From Dryas octopetala (Eukaryota > Streptophyta > Magnoliopsida > Rosales > Rosaceae), in NCBI GenBank assembly GCA_963921425.1, contig OY992840.1, forward strand, positions 19,570,621 through 19,634,620: a stretch of 64,000 nt of DNA, read 5' to 3'. Both the position numbers and the translations under genes were made by a program. Positions 13,492-25,399 of the stretch are shown here, piece by piece. Under the pieces are notes generated by a model, which was not told the DNA's origin, made no database searches, and worked only from the letters and a program-made list of their open reading frames with translations. Each line of letters begins with the position of its first letter. Position 1 is the first letter of the stretch.

Positions 13492-13500
13492 TATTTATAG
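13492..13500 (-). promoter_or_regulatory. TATA box of the ERF021-like gene
   Basis: CTATAAATA on the minus strand lies about 85-93 bp upstream of the ATG at 13405-13407, leaving room for a leader of about 55-60 nt. It is the best TATA match between this gene and the next upstream 300 bp. Confidence 0.6.
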
Positions 13501-16500
13501 ATGGGAATCTATGTGATTTGAATGAAACGTGGTCACTTAACATGGGAGGAAGTGACCTTCCAAGTCGTTGCCCAAGTGCAAAAGATATGTGCATGCTTAC
13601 AAATTATATCTTCTCTCTAATTGGTTGAACACTCTGAAAAAAAAAATAAATAATCAAAAAATTGGAAATTTTAATTCATCCAATGATGAATCAGAAGATT
13701 GACAATTTAAGGTGGGGATTATTTTAATAGGCAGAATCTGGGGAGGATTAATGATCGATGCAGAGAACCGAAGAAATGGATAAAGGAAGTTAAGGAATGT
13801 GTTCCTGTTCGGGACGCGGTTTGAACCCACGTGGCATGAAATTTGGACCCACTGATCCGTTCTCAAAAAGCTCAGCATAGTGAATATGAGCTTCTGAGGT
13901 CAGCCAAGAGATTTTACATAAAAAGTTGGATTTTCCTTGTAGAGTAGACCAATATATATCTTGGCGAATTTTTAAAATAAATGATAAACAAGTACATTTT
14001 ACATTTTCTAATATTAAATTAATTCATATAACATTTATAATGTTAAAAATTTTATCTATATTTTTTAAAATGCTAAAGAATCTTATATTATAAATGTGGA
14101 GGCACTTATGCTACGGTGTCAAGTGTTTGGCGTGTCTTTTTTTTATTTTGTATACTAGATAAATTGACATTGTTAAACAGTAACAACCATTATTACTGTT
14201 GAAATTATGGTAGATGTAACTTCACGCTGTAAGGCCGTTGGTTAGAGAGAGTCGAGAAGAAAAATGAGGAGGAAAGAGAGAAAGAGATCGAGAGGAAAAG
14301 AAAGAGAGGAGAGAGAGTCGAAAAGAAAAATGAGGAGGAAAGAGAGAAAGAGATCGAGAGGAAAAGGAAGAGAGGAGCGTTAGCAGTGGGTGGAAACACG
14401 GATAATGAGGACAGTGGTTCGATGAGCAATGGAGTGACGGTGGATGATGGGATGGGCCGCAGGGGATGGGGTCGGGGCCGTTGGGCAAAGGTGCTGGTTT
14501 TTCTTTTCTGCTAAATCATGAGCAGTTTTAAGTTTTTAACTATATTATAAATTAAAGTTTATAAAAAATATAAAAAAAAAAGGGCAAAATTTGAACTCTA
14601 CTCTTAACATTTCAAACCATCAATTCCCTGGAACGATGGGAAGCTTCATTTGATAAATGAAGGATCGATTGAGGAGAACGTATCAATCCTAGTAAACTTA
14701 ACAGAACAAGGATTTTATCAATGCAAACCCCAAAAAATAAAAGTTTTGCATGAATTTTAAAGAAAGATAATTAGTGATCTGCCAAACCTTAAAAATATTT
14801 TCAACATTTTCAAGCACCGATTATAAAGCTCATTTATAAATATATTGAAATGAATATAGAAATCCCAGCATAGCCTACATGCAAAAAATAATTCTTTGGG
14901 GTATCATCAAGCCTTCATGCATCTCTAGCTACCCAATGTGCCGATGTGTCATACACAATAGAAATGAAGTAGGGGGGTCCACTTAGTGACTTCTTTTGGA
15001 GTTAGTGACTAACAGGAAATTGAAACACTAAACAAAGTGTATGTGTATAGTTTTATTGGGTAACAACTCATTGGCATTATTTCCAAATGAGACCATACAT
15101 ACATGCATCTGCTAATCATTTCATCTTATAGAGTCAAGAGTCTTTCTTTAGGGGAAAATTACAGCTGGATCATGCTAAGCTTCAATTAATATTAATAATT
15201 ATAGGATAAAATAATTGGCTTCAAATACTTAATCAACGTACGTTGTCATCAATTTTGTTTTTCTGAAGTTTTTTAAGATTGATTAATGCCATGATATTGG
15301 TAAGTACATACATGTACATGTACATACGATTTCCGCGTTGATCACTAGGAGCTGCGACTGTTTGACCCCGGTACCAAATCGACATAATAGTCTATTATCT
15401 TCTTTGTCTTTCAAAGATCAAAAGTTGGATAGAGCAAAATATTGTAGTGCAAGTGCAACACGTGGCATGTTTTTAGTTTTTTTTTTTTTTTTTTCCATTA
15501 GATATGGGTCTCCTCTCTTTATTTATTACATGCCTCAAAGATACCTAACAACTTTTAAAAATACTTAAATTTATATTATATTTTTTAAAGTATTAAATAC
15601 ACAAGTTAGGTGTATTGCGATTTTGTGTCGAGCGTTCAAAATCTCTTTGAGAGCACTTCAACGCTCATGAGAGTGTATGAACACTCTTCGAATGCTCTTT
15701 GGGTTTTAGTTTTGTTATTATATATAGTGCAATTGCAATTGATGTAGCGACACCAAAAAGTGCAGTTGCAATTGATGTTGCAATGGTGATTTCGGGGGCC
15801 TTTAGGGATCATTTGGGTATGTTTGAGTATTTCTTAACATGATTTAGAAGATTTCTAAGTCTATAATTTATGATTAGTAATTTTTATTAGGGATACAAAG
15901 GTGCCACCGGCCATAGTACTAAATTTCAAAGATTTTGGTGAAATTTTCTTTGAAATTTTTTATTTTCTGGGTTATGGATATTTTGACAATTAATTCATTA
16001 TTTCAAGTTCTTTATAAATACTAGATGGTTAATTTTTCGCTGAGATTGTGAAAATATTGCTAAATTTTTGCATATTTTCAGTCAATTTTTCCTCAATTCG
16101 TCAGTTTTGGAAAAATGTAAAAAATTTAAAGATTTTTTGGAGGTAAATGGGGTCCAAACCCCTTCCCCCTTGCGCACATTAACTAATTAAATATAGTTCA
16201 AAACAATAATAACCAACAAGACAAAGCTTTTCACCAAGATTTCTTAACTATGATGAGTGTCGCAGAGATTGAACATATTCACTTTGTGTACCGACACCGA
16301 TCAACCAACCTAGCATCAACCCAGTCCAAGTATATATGTAATGTTTGAAATCACAAAGTCGTCTTCATCATCTCCGTTCACTGAATGAAGAACAAAAACC
16401 TTTGTCAACTACCGACAACGTTAACTTTGGCATTAAAGGAGTAACAAAACATAATAATAAAGATTACGCATTATGCTTTTTGTCATAGTATTTTAGTTTC

Positions 16501-16861
16501 TTAAAAAATAAAAAGAATTAAGCATTAGAATATAGTTTTTGGAGTTATAAAACTTATAACTTATAAGCAGCATCCGTCCCGTTTCATTGGAAGAAGGATA
16601 GGGGAGCAAATTGACCAATGTGTCAACGTTCAAAAATATTGTCTATCTTTTGTTGTGGAAAAAAACTTATATATAACAAGTGTATACATTCACTTTTTCA
16701 TAATTAATGATTACATGACAGTAAATATATATACTCGTTACATGTAAATTTTTCTCTTCAGCGTGCTATCCTCTAAGAGAGTATGGTTTCTTTAAAATTG
16801 GTTGGAATTAGATCTAACAGACCAATGCTATTGTATATTGCTTCAATCAAAGACTTATTCG

Positions 16862-17775
16862 CACCAATACACCTTATAAAATATAACTTTTCTCACTTTG
16901 TCACCTGAAACTTAAATCACCTAAAATTTAAATCATCTCACTTTGATATCTGAACTTCACAACATTATTGCAAAACCCATATTCCATCAACTTCGTGCAA
17001 TAATCTGTTAAAAAAGATGATGTAACGCCTAGATGGAGGAGTATTAACTTTGTCCAATAAAGACTAAGACTAGTCCAACTGACTTTCACGTACGTCAGCT
17101 TCTTTCCCACTTGATTATGGCGAGAAATGCTAATGTGAAAGCTAGTTGAACAAGTGTGAGTTTAATTCATGCCCAAAGATAAGAAAAAAATTAAAATACT
17201 CATTTATATAGGTGCCACGTCTACTCTTTTAACGGATTGTAAGATGAAGGTTTTTGTAAAAAGGGTTTTTTTCATATTTAGTACCTGAACTTTGACTATT
17301 ATCTTAATGTGGTACCTAAATTTTTATTTGTCCCAATTGAATACCTAAATTTTTATTTTGTGTCTAATAGGTACTAAAATGAATTTCTGTTAAAATTATC
17401 AACAAAAGTTAGGGGCAATATAGTCACTTCAAAAATTTATTTTTTAATTTTAATTTTTTAATTTTTTTTGTTTGTTGTGTGTTTTTTTTTAATAATTTTA
17501 AACATATAAAAAAATAATTAAAATATACTTTGACTATATTGCCCCTAATTTTTATTGACAGTTTTAACAAAAATTTAATTTTTGTACCTATTAGACACAA
17601 AATAAAAGTTTAGGTACTCAATTGGGACAAATAAAAGTTTAGGTACCACATTAAGACAAGGGTCAAAGTTTAAGTACTAAATATGAAATAAACCCTTGAA
17701 AAAATATTATAAAGTTCAGGTGGTAGAAAAATGATTTAAGTTTCATGTGACAAAATAAGAAAAAATCTTATCTGG
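16862..17775. mobile_element. Older foldback element, split by a younger MITE
   Basis: The left arm, starting with TTTTCTCACTTTGTCACC and GAAACTTAAATCA, pairs with sequence after the inner insertion, AAGTTTCATGTGACAAAATA near 17738-17757. The two arms are separated by the 433-bp element at 17263-17695. It resembles the foldback in the LHT intron at about 6 kb. Borders are approximate and no coding sequence is present. Confidence 0.5.
17263..17695. mobile_element. 433-bp MITE (family also at 48.6 kb)
   Basis: Terminal inverted repeats begin GGGTTTTTTTCATATTTAGT and end ACTAAATATGAAATAAACCC, and complementarity runs through most of the element (GGTACCTAAA..TTTATTTGTCCCAATTGA against TCAATTGGGACAAATAAAAG). 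The likely target duplication is TTGTAAAAA/TTGAAAAAA, 9 bp with one mismatch, suggesting a Mutator-type origin. A second copy lies at 48611-49041. It is non-autonomous, with no coding sequence. Confidence 0.72.
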
Positions 17776-18149
17776 CGGAGGGCATTGTTGTAAAGAAGCC
17801 TTGGTCATATTTCAAATCTTAGAATTAATAATTTGGAGATATTTTTGCGGATGTTTTCACTCTTCGGATGGAGTATTCATTATCTTATCATCTCTGCCAA
17901 TATTTCGTACACCAAAGACCCATCATTATCCTTCATCGATTAACTTTTTGGGTCAGAATCACATGTCTGGCTGGCACGGTAGCTGCCAAATGAGAGTAAT
18001 GGTTCGTCCACAGTACAAACACACAAAACATGAACAAACTATACGCACCATTCATTTTGTAAGAGAAAAAAACAAAAATTACAAATCTAATCAATTACCA
18101 GTTGTGAAATCAACTAACCAAACCTTAAATATAATGAAATAAAGCTAAT

Positions 18150-19203
18150 TGTTTGTGGGAAAATCCACATCAATCCGAACAGCCAATCACAGCTCGACAC
18201 GTGGCTGGTCAACATCCACCTCGGAGTTTGACTCTCAGTGGTCAAAACTTTGACCCCCACGTCATCACCACTCGGCATCGCCTCTGCCAGCTCAGACCGG
18301 ATCTCCACGCCGGCCCTCCATGTTCGGTCCGAGCCGAACCGATGATCTTCCGTGGGATCGAGTGTCCATCTTCCCACGATCATCCCGGTCCGGCTCGGCT
18401 CGGCACGGGAGATGGCCTCTTTTCGGGTTCTGGCGTCGACCAGTTAGAGCTCGGAAAGACCCCCAGTCTATGGGACCGGCTCGGCCTGGAATCCCATGCC
18501 CGATCCGACCACACATGGACTTCGTGTCTTCACATGAAAACATGTGTTCGTATCGGCTCGGCTCGGCTCTCCGCCGCCATTCCCAGGAAGATCACGATGG
18601 GACGAACCGCCACACTTGAATGCACCTGACACAATCTTCTGACAGACAGAATATCAGGCTTGCATTCATGACTGCTGGACAGTTTGCCTGGACCTTCCAA
18701 CCTTGCATTTAATGCAGCATTCAATGCTGAGGAAGCAAGCAGCTGAGCATGCAACTAGGTCTGACCAGGTGCGTGGGTCTCTGGCAACCATTCATTCACA
18801 TGCAGGTAACTTATTCATTAAGTTTTCCTTTGCCTATATAAGGCACCACATATGCACAAAATGAAGCATCTAGCAATCTATCAATACACACGCTAAACAC
18901 TTTGCATTTCCATCCAAAAAAGAGCCTACCCAACTTGCTGAGAATAACCCAGAACATTTGCCTTGTTCTTCCCATTCTCCCAAGTTCTTCCTTTGTTCTT
19001 CCTCATCCACCATCAAACACCACCACTGATTTCATCATCGGAGTGTGTTTGGCTGGTACCACACCGGTCCATCTCCTTTGATCTTGTTTTTGTCTACAGG
19101 AAGATCTCAACCAGCATCCACTTCATCATCCAGCGAAGCACTTGATCAGCCAGATCAGCATATCTAAGTTGTTGCATCTACCTTACGAGAATTTGCATCA
19201 ACA
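18150..19203 (+). repeat. Left LTR of the Tat-like retrotransposon
   Basis: This 1054-bp LTR begins TGTTTGTGGGAAAATCC and ends TTTGCATCAACA. It has a TATA-like CCTATATAAGG about three fifths of the way in, a plausible start of U3-driven transcription. It appears identical to the right LTR, at a constant offset of 11131 bp. Confidence 0.95.
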
Positions 19204-19286
19204 GATTGGCGCCGTCTGTGGGAAGCTGACTTCAGCCGTTGTGTTCATCACCGCAAACGCTAAGCTCTTCCTCCACGCAAGTCATC

Positions 19287-22200
19287 ATGACTACCATATT
19301 TCGGGACACCAGTTCTTCTTCAGGAGCGTCTCAGAATGATGAACAACATCAGCCTGAGACACCTGAGAAAACGAGGGGAGCACAACTCCCCAGGACGCCA
19401 AAGTCCAAAGGTTCCTCCAAAATCCGAGCCGCTCACAAACTCCTTAAGGAGAGTCAGCGACATCTGGCCGCTGAGAATGCACTCCTGAAGCAGAATAATG
19501 AGCTGCTCGCAAAACAGGCCGATCTGGCCGGGGAACTTGCACGCCACCGTGCTCAACTCGAGAATAGTGGGGGATCGGGCTTCCGATCACGCCGGACCCG
19601 AGCCGAGCAGGAGGTCCTTTCGCCGTCTCCTTCTCGGCAAAGCACTCCTGCCGAGCCGAACGACCAGACCGATCAGCAGGACTCGGATCACGTCTTCCCG
19701 GGCTTCGAGGACATGCCCCCGGCCGAACAGGCTGAATGCCTGAACGCCCACCGTCTTCTTCAGCAAAAACAGGCGGCTTTCGGGAAACGTGCCCCCAGGG
19801 ATTCGGGCGGAGACCGTGCCGACCCGAATACAAATCGACGACCCCCGGCCCAATCAAGGTTGGGGGCCAACAGTCCTGCCGGTTCGGCCGAAACCAGGGG
19901 CCCGATTCGGAATAGACTCGGCCCTATCGCCAGTCAGGATCCTTCCCCATCAGGAACTTACTCGGGGAGGCGATCAGTGAGCGACCGACTGGGGTCCACC
20001 ATGATCATGTCGGATCGACAACCGGCAAGCGAGAGGCTCACTCGTCAGCCGGTGAGTGAGAGACTCGGCAACCAGGCCGAGTGCTCAGGGGAAAATGCGG
20101 CCGAGCCGACCCCGCCCAATGTGGAAAATCTTGTTCGGACTTTGGTCCAGGACCAGATCCGAAGCGTCCACGATCGGCTCGGACATGTCGAGGTCTCCAG
20201 GGGGTATACCGGTAGAGCCGACCACGGGGAGGAACTTCCCCTCCCGTACACCAGCAGAATCATGGATGCTGAGGTCTCCCGCGACACCAAGCCCCCCAAG
20301 ATGGATCAGTATGACGGGACCAAGGATCCCTACGACCATCTTGACAGCTTCAGATACGCCATGGAGGCCCGCCAGGCATCTGAAGCCACGAAGTGCAGAA
20401 TCTTCCCTTCGACCTTGAAGGGCTCGGCTCGGGGTTGGTTCCGAACCCTCCAACCGAACTCCATCGACTCCTTCTCCGACCTCCGGAGGGCCTTCCTGGC
20501 GAGATATCGGGTTGTATCCGAACGACTCTACAACTTGAACGATATGTCGCTCATCAAGCAGCAGGAGGGGGAGAGCCTCAAGGCCTATCTGATCCGCTTC
20601 AACATCGAATATACGAAGTGCGACGATTGCGACGATAGGTCAGCTAAGAATGCCCTCATGCAAGGCCTGCACGCCGGGGGACTCCGCTCCCACTTGATGA
20701 GGAATCCTCCCTCCACTTACGATGAGCTTTCTGCCGAAGCCACTAAGTGGGCGCGGGCTGAGGAGTGGGATGCTCAGGTGGAGGCCCTGAATCCCAGGCC
20801 GACCTCGGCCAAGAGGAAGGAGGGAGAGGTTGCAACTCCCAAACCCCAGGTCCAATCCAAGAAGACCAGGACCGAGGAGCCACGCCAACTTCTGGGCAAG
20901 GGACCCAAGTTTGTCCAGTACACGGAGTACACTCCCCTCAACGCCGGTCTGGAGACAATCTACTCCAAGGTCAAGGACCAACTCCCAGTCGCAAGGGAGA
21001 TCAAGGGACCACCCCCAGACAAAATCAAGGAGGGCGTCTTCTGCAAATATCATTCCAATCACGGCCACGTCACGGGTGATTGCTACGCCCTCCGCGACGG
21101 GATTGAGACTCTTGCCCGGGCGGGTAAGATCAATCAATTCCTGGCCGGTGGGCCTAGGGTACCCAAGGCCGCGCCGAAGAAGCCCACCAACACCATCGAG
21201 GTCCAGGATGCTGCCATCGGATCGATCGGGGGGGGACCAACCTTCGTGGGGAACTCGAACCGATCCCAGAAGGAGTATGTCAGACAGGCGGCTCAAGCAC
21301 ACGAGTCCCTGTCGATCCAGGCGGGTCAACCCAGCACTTCCAAAAGACAGCGGAAGGACTGGGCACCGGTCACCTTTGAGCCAAACGAGGCAAACGAGAT
21401 CATCTTCCCCCACTATGATCCGGTCGTCATAGTGGCTGAGGTCGCCGGGACAACCATCGCGCGCTCCTTCGTCGACGGAGGGAGCTCAGTCAACATCCTC
21501 TACCACTCTGCGTTCGCGCAGATGGGCATCGGCGAGGATAAGCTGGAGACCGATACACCTGCCTTGGTCGGGTTCGGGGGAGAAGTGGTTCAGCCCCTCG
21601 GACACATCTACCTTCCCCTTTCGCTCGGGAAGGGGCCGATCAAGAAGACCTGCATGACGTACTTCATTGTCGTCAAGCGGCCGTCAGCCTACAACATCAT
21701 TCTGGGCAGACCGGCTCTGGTCGACCTTGACTGCATCGTCCATTACGCCAACCTCCTCATCAAATGTCCGGTGGGCGACGACTGCATCGTCATTCAGGGG
21801 GACCAGTGCTCGGCTCGGTCATGCTACGCCGCTTCGATCAAGCAGAAGGGTCAGCTGCCGGACTCACAGGAACTCGACTCCATCGCTGATTCGGGCAGGT
21901 GGCCGAGGGCGGAGACGTTCGATTTCACTCCCGAGCCGAACCCAGAATCTCGGCCCCTTCCCGCCGAGGCCTGGGAAGAAATGCCGATCTCGGCCGAGAC
22001 ACCGGATCGGCTCGTCCGAGTGGGGACTCAGATCAGCCCCGAGCAGCGCTCCGCCATAATTGACTTCCTCCGTACCAACGCGGAAGTGTTCGCCTGGTCT
22101 TACGATGACATGCCAGGCATATCGTCTGACGTGATCACCCACAGGCTGAACACTGACCCGGGATGCAAACCGGTCCGTCAGAAGAGGAGGTCATACGATC

Positions 22201-25200
22201 CGGTCCGATACGCCGCCATGGCTGAAGAGGTAACCAAGTTGCAAAACAACGGGTTCATCCGGGAGGTCAACTACCCCGACTGGCTCGCCAACGTGGTCAT
22301 GGTGAAAAAGAACAACGGGAAGTGGAGGATGTGCGTGGACTTCACCGATCTGAACAGGGCTTGTCCCAAGGATAGTTTTCCCTTGCCCAGAATAGATCAG
22401 CTCGTCGATGCAACAGCAGGACATCAGCTCCTCAGTTTCATGGACGCCTACTCTGGATACAACCAGATCCTGATGCACAAGTCCGACCAGGAAGGCACAT
22501 CTTTCATAACGGATCGCGGCATGTACTGTTACAAGGTCATGCCCTTCGGCCTCAAGAACGCCGGAGCCACCTATCAAAGGCTGGTCAACCACATGTTCAG
22601 ATCTTCCATCGGCAAATCCGTAGAGGTTTACGTGGATGACATGCTGGTCAAAAGCATCAAGGCGGACGATCACGTCAGGGACCTCTCAGACATGTTCGGA
22701 GTCCTGAAGGAATATCAGATGCGTCTGAACCCAGCCAAATGTGTCTTTGGGGTTCGGTCAGGAAAGTTCCTGGGCTACCTGGTCAGCCAACGGGGGATTG
22801 AAGCCAATCCGGAGAAGATCCAGGCTTTGATCAACATGAAGTCCCCAAGGACACGCAAGGAAATCCAGAGTCTGACTGGAAGAGTTGCCGCCCTGAACCG
22901 GTTCATCTCAAAATCTACTGACCGGTGCCTCCCTTTCTTCAAAGCCTTAAGGGGAGCAGGGAAGAGCATAGAATGGACCCCCCAATGTGAGCAGGCCTTT
23001 CAAGATCTGAAAAGGCACATGGGGGAACCTCCCATATTATCCAAACCGGAGGAAGGTGAAGAACTTTTCCTCTACCTTTCTGTTTCAGACTCAGCTCTCA
23101 GCTCGGTTTTGGTGAGAGAGGTCGGCGGTGTACAACACCCCGTCTTCTACACGAGCCGAGCCCTCGCCGATGCAGAGACCAGGTATCCAAAATTCGAGAA
23201 GATGGCTCTCGCCCTGGTCAGCTCGGCTCGGAAGCTGAGACCCTACTTCCAGGCTCATTCAATCGTTGTCTTGACGGATCAGCCGCTCAGACAAATCTTA
23301 GCAAAACCCGAGACTTCGGGTCGGCTCATCAAATGGTCAATCGAGCTCGGCGAGTTTGACATCATCTACCGTCCCAGGACGGCCATCAAAGGTCAAGCCA
23401 TGTCCGACTTCATCTGTGAGTCGACCACCTCGACGGAGGATCCGCCGCGCACCGACGCTATGCCATCGGCGTCCGATCCAAACACAATCGGCGAACACGG
23501 CCAGGTAGATCTCCTCACCTGGACCCTCTATGTGGACGGATCTTCCAACGCCATGGGAAGCGGAGCCGGGCTTGTTCTGATCTCCCCGGAACAAGTTGTG
23601 ATGGAGTATGCTCTTCGCTTCAGATTTCAAGCGTCAAACAACGAAGCAGAGTATGAGGCACTCATCGCCGGGCTCAGATTGGCAAAGGAGCTCGGCGCGA
23701 CCAAACTAAACATCTTCAGCGACTCCCAGCTAATCGTCAATCAGATTTTGGGAGAGTATGAGACTCGGGAGCCCAGCATGACTGCCTATCTCGAGAAGAC
23801 CCTTTTGCTGCTCGGAGACTTCCGCGAATACAAAATATCACAAATCCCGAGGGCAGAAAACTGCAGGGCCGACGCCTTGGCACGCCTGGCTTCGGCCACA
23901 GACACCGGATCCGCCAGGCATGTTCCAGTCGAAATTCTGGACAGACCTAGCACCGCCGAAACCGAGGCCGCAGTTATGCAAACCGAGGCCGAGCCGAACT
24001 GGATGACTTCAATCATCACCTACTTGGTCTCCGGGGTTCTCCCCCCGGAGAGGGACAAAGCACGTCTCATCAAAACCAGGTCGGCTCGGTTCAGCATGAT
24101 CAACGGTCAGCTTTACAAAAGGAGTTTCTCCCTGCCCTACTTGCGGTGCGTCACCCCCCAAGAAGGTCAGGACGTGCTGAGAGAAATCCACGAGGGGATA
24201 TGCGGAAACCACTCTGGAGGAAGAGCCCTCGCCTACAAGACGATCAGACAGGGTTACTTCTGGCCGACGCTGAACAAGGACGCACACCATCTGTCTCGCG
24301 CTTGCATCAAATGCCAGCAATTTGCCGTGGTTCCCCATCAACCTCCCCAATTGCTGACCTCCATATCCTGTCCCTGGCCGTTCGCGCAGTGGGGACTCGA
24401 TCTGATCGGCCCAATGCCGAAGGCGAAGGGGCAAGTCACCATGGCGGTGGTAGCGGTCGACTACTTCACCAAATGGGCCGAGGCCGAGCCCCTAGCCACA
24501 ACTACGGCCGAACGGATGGAGACCTTCGTCTGGAAGAACATCATTTGCCGGTTCGGCATGCCGCACACCATCATTGCGGACAATGGCAAGCAGTTCGACT
24601 GCAAGAAGTTCAGGAGTTTTTGTTCACGTCTGAACATCAACTTGCGCTTCACCGCGCCTTACCATCCGCAGTCGAACGGACAGGTCGAAGCCATCAACAA
24701 AATCATCAAGAAAACCCTCAAGACTAAGCTTGATAATGCTAAGGGGAATTGGCCTGAACTCTTGCCAGAGGTGCTTTGGTCTTATCGAACTTCCTATCGC
24801 AACTCGACGAAGGAAACACCCTATGCATTGGCGTTCGGAACTGACGCCGTCGTCCCGGTCGAAATGGGGACTCCTTCATTCCGAACCGGCACGTACAATC
24901 CCGAGACCAATGATGCCGGACTTCGGCTCGGCCTGGACATAATCGAGGAGAGGCGAACCGACGCCAATCTCTGCCGAGCCGCTTATCAACAGAGGGTGGC
25001 CAAATACTACAATCAAAGGGTCAGACCCAGAAGCTTCGGATTGGGCAGCCTCGTCATGAAAAAGAATCCCCTTGCCGTCAAGGAGAGCTCATTTGATCCG
25101 AACTGGACCGGACCATATAGAATCACGGGCATAGTCAAGCCCGGCACTTACAACTTGGCCACTCTGGCTGGGAAGCCTCTCAAGCATAGCTGGAACGCTG

Positions 25201-25226
25201 AACACTTGAAGACTTATTACCAGTAA
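19287..25226 (+). CDS. Retrotransposon gag-pol polyprotein (Ty3/gypsy, Tat-like)
   Basis: One open frame of about 1980 codons runs from the first ATG at 19287. In order: an N-terminal coiled-coil stretch (KLLKESQRHLAAENALLKQN); a retrotransposon gag domain near 20.3-20.6 kb (LKGSARGWFRTLQPNSI); a Cys/His knuckle-like CKYHSNHGHVTGDC near 21.04 kb; an aspartic protease with a DGGSSVN active-site loop near 21.47 kb; reverse transcriptase with YVDDM near 22.63 kb; RNase H; a second RNase H (LYVDGSSNAMGSGAG, 23.5-23.9 kb); and integrase with an H-H-C-C finger (CGNHSGG..CIKCQQ) and core motifs LDLIGP, IIADNGKQF and HPQSNGQVEA near 24.4-24.7 kb. Gag and pol share one frame. The frame is open throughout. 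Confidence 0.95.
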   Translation: MTTIFRDTSSSSGASQNDEQHQPETPEKTRGAQLPRTPKSKGSSKIRAAHKLLKESQRHLAAENALLKQNNELLAKQADLAGELARHRAQLENSGGSGFRSRRTRAEQEVLSPSPSRQSTPAEPNDQTDQQDSDHVFPGFEDMPPAEQAECLNAHRLLQQKQAAFGKRAPRDSGGDRADPNTNRRPPAQSRLGANSPAGSAETRGPIRNRLGPIASQDPSPSGTYSGRRSVSDRLGSTMIMSDRQPASERLTRQPVSERLGNQAECSGENAAEPTPPNVENLVRTLVQDQIRSVHDRLGHVEVSRGYTGRADHGEELPLPYTSRIMDAEVSRDTKPPKMDQYDGTKDPYDHLDSFRYAMEARQASEATKCRIFPSTLKGSARGWFRTLQPNSIDSFSDLRRAFLARYRVVSERLYNLNDMSLIKQQEGESLKAYLIRFNIEYTKCDDCDDRSAKNALMQGLHAGGLRSHLMRNPPSTYDELSAEATKWARAEEWDAQVEALNPRPTSAKRKEGEVATPKPQVQSKKTRTEEPRQLLGKGPKFVQYTEYTPLNAGLETIYSKVKDQLPVAREIKGPPPDKIKEGVFCKYHSNHGHVTGDCYALRDGIETLARAGKINQFLAGGPRVPKAAPKKPTNTIEVQDAAIGSIGGGPTFVGNSNRSQKEYVRQAAQAHESLSIQAGQPSTSKRQRKDWAPVTFEPNEANEIIFPHYDPVVIVAEVAGTTIARSFVDGGSSVNILYHSAFAQMGIGEDKLETDTPALVGFGGEVVQPLGHIYLPLSLGKGPIKKTCMTYFIVVKRPSAYNIILGRPALVDLDCIVHYANLLIKCPVGDDCIVIQGDQCSARSCYAASIKQKGQLPDSQELDSIADSGRWPRAETFDFTPEPNPESRPLPAEAWEEMPISAETPDRLVRVGTQISPEQRSAIIDFLRTNAEVFAWSYDDMPGISSDVITHRLNTDPGCKPVRQKRRSYDPVRYAAMAEEVTKLQNNGFIREVNYPDWLANVVMVKKNNGKWRMCVDFTDLNRACPKDSFPLPRIDQLVDATAGHQLLSFMDAYSGYNQILMHKSDQEGTSFITDRGMYCYKVMPFGLKNAGATYQRLVNHMFRSSIGKSVEVYVDDMLVKSIKADDHVRDLSDMFGVLKEYQMRLNPAKCVFGVRSGKFLGYLVSQRGIEANPEKIQALINMKSPRTRKEIQSLTGRVAALNRFISKSTDRCLPFFKALRGAGKSIEWTPQCEQAFQDLKRHMGEPPILSKPEEGEELFLYLSVSDSALSSVLVREVGGVQHPVFYTSRALADAETRYPKFEKMALALVSSARKLRPYFQAHSIVVLTDQPLRQILAKPETSGRLIKWSIELGEFDIIYRPRTAIKGQAMSDFICESTTSTEDPPRTDAMPSASDPNTIGEHGQVDLLTWTLYVDGSSNAMGSGAGLVLISPEQVVMEYALRFRFQASNNEAEYEALIAGLRLAKELGATKLNIFSDSQLIVNQILGEYETREPSMTAYLEKTLLLLGDFREYKISQIPRAENCRADALARLASATDTGSARHVPVEILDRPSTAETEAAVMQTEAEPNWMTSIITYLVSGVLPPERDKARLIKTRSARFSMINGQLYKRSFSLPYLRCVTPQEGQDVLREIHEGICGNHSGGRALAYKTIRQGYFWPTLNKDAHHLSRACIKCQQFAVVPHQPPQLLTSISCPWPFAQWGLDLIGPMPKAKGQVTMAVVAVDYFTKWAEAEPLATTTAERMETFVWKNIICRFGMPHTIIADNGKQFDCKKFRSFCSRLNINLRFTAPYHPQSNGQVEAINKIIKKTLKTKLDNAKGNWPELLPEVLWSYRTSYRNSTKETPYALAFGTDAVVPVEMGTPSFRTGTYNPETNDAGLRLGLDIIEERRTDANLCRAAYQQRVAKYYNQRVRPRSFGLGSLVMKKNPLAVKESSFDPNWTGPYRITGIVKPGTYNLATLAGKPLKHSWNAEHLKTYYQ

Positions 25227-25399
25227 AAATGTAGTTAGGATCGGGGACTGTCCGACCTAACACCCATTCCAATCAATGAAAAGATGAGCACATTTCTACT
25301 CATTTTTCTTCTTATTTTTTCGAAGTAAACACTGGGGACTCTACTCCTATACACTTCTAACAAAGAGGAAAGATCTAAGTGTTTCCTTCGAAAAAATTC

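Larger units (their letters stand above)
13510..18144. other. Intergenic region with short repeats and nested foldback elements
   Basis: About 4.6 kb holds no recognisable gene. It includes an imperfect tandem duplication of a purine-rich unit of roughly 63 bp (about 14247-14372, GAGAGAGTCGAGAAGAAAAA then GAGAGAGTCGAAAAGAAAAA), a poly-T run near 15480-15495, and the nested foldback elements at 16.86-17.78 kb. The rest is AT-rich and unexplained. Confidence 0.5.

Noticed and set aside
14205-14488. Ser/Phe/Leu-rich minus-strand frames
   Set aside because: They reflect a purine-rich tandem repeat; composition artefact.
18153-18754. Frames of 60-158 codons inside both LTRs
   Set aside because: They recur identically in both LTRs, have no domain, and lie in regulatory LTR sequence.
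20640-21413. 257-codon minus-strand frame under gag
   Set aside because: Shadow of the GC-rich gag-pol frame on the opposite strand; no family similarity.
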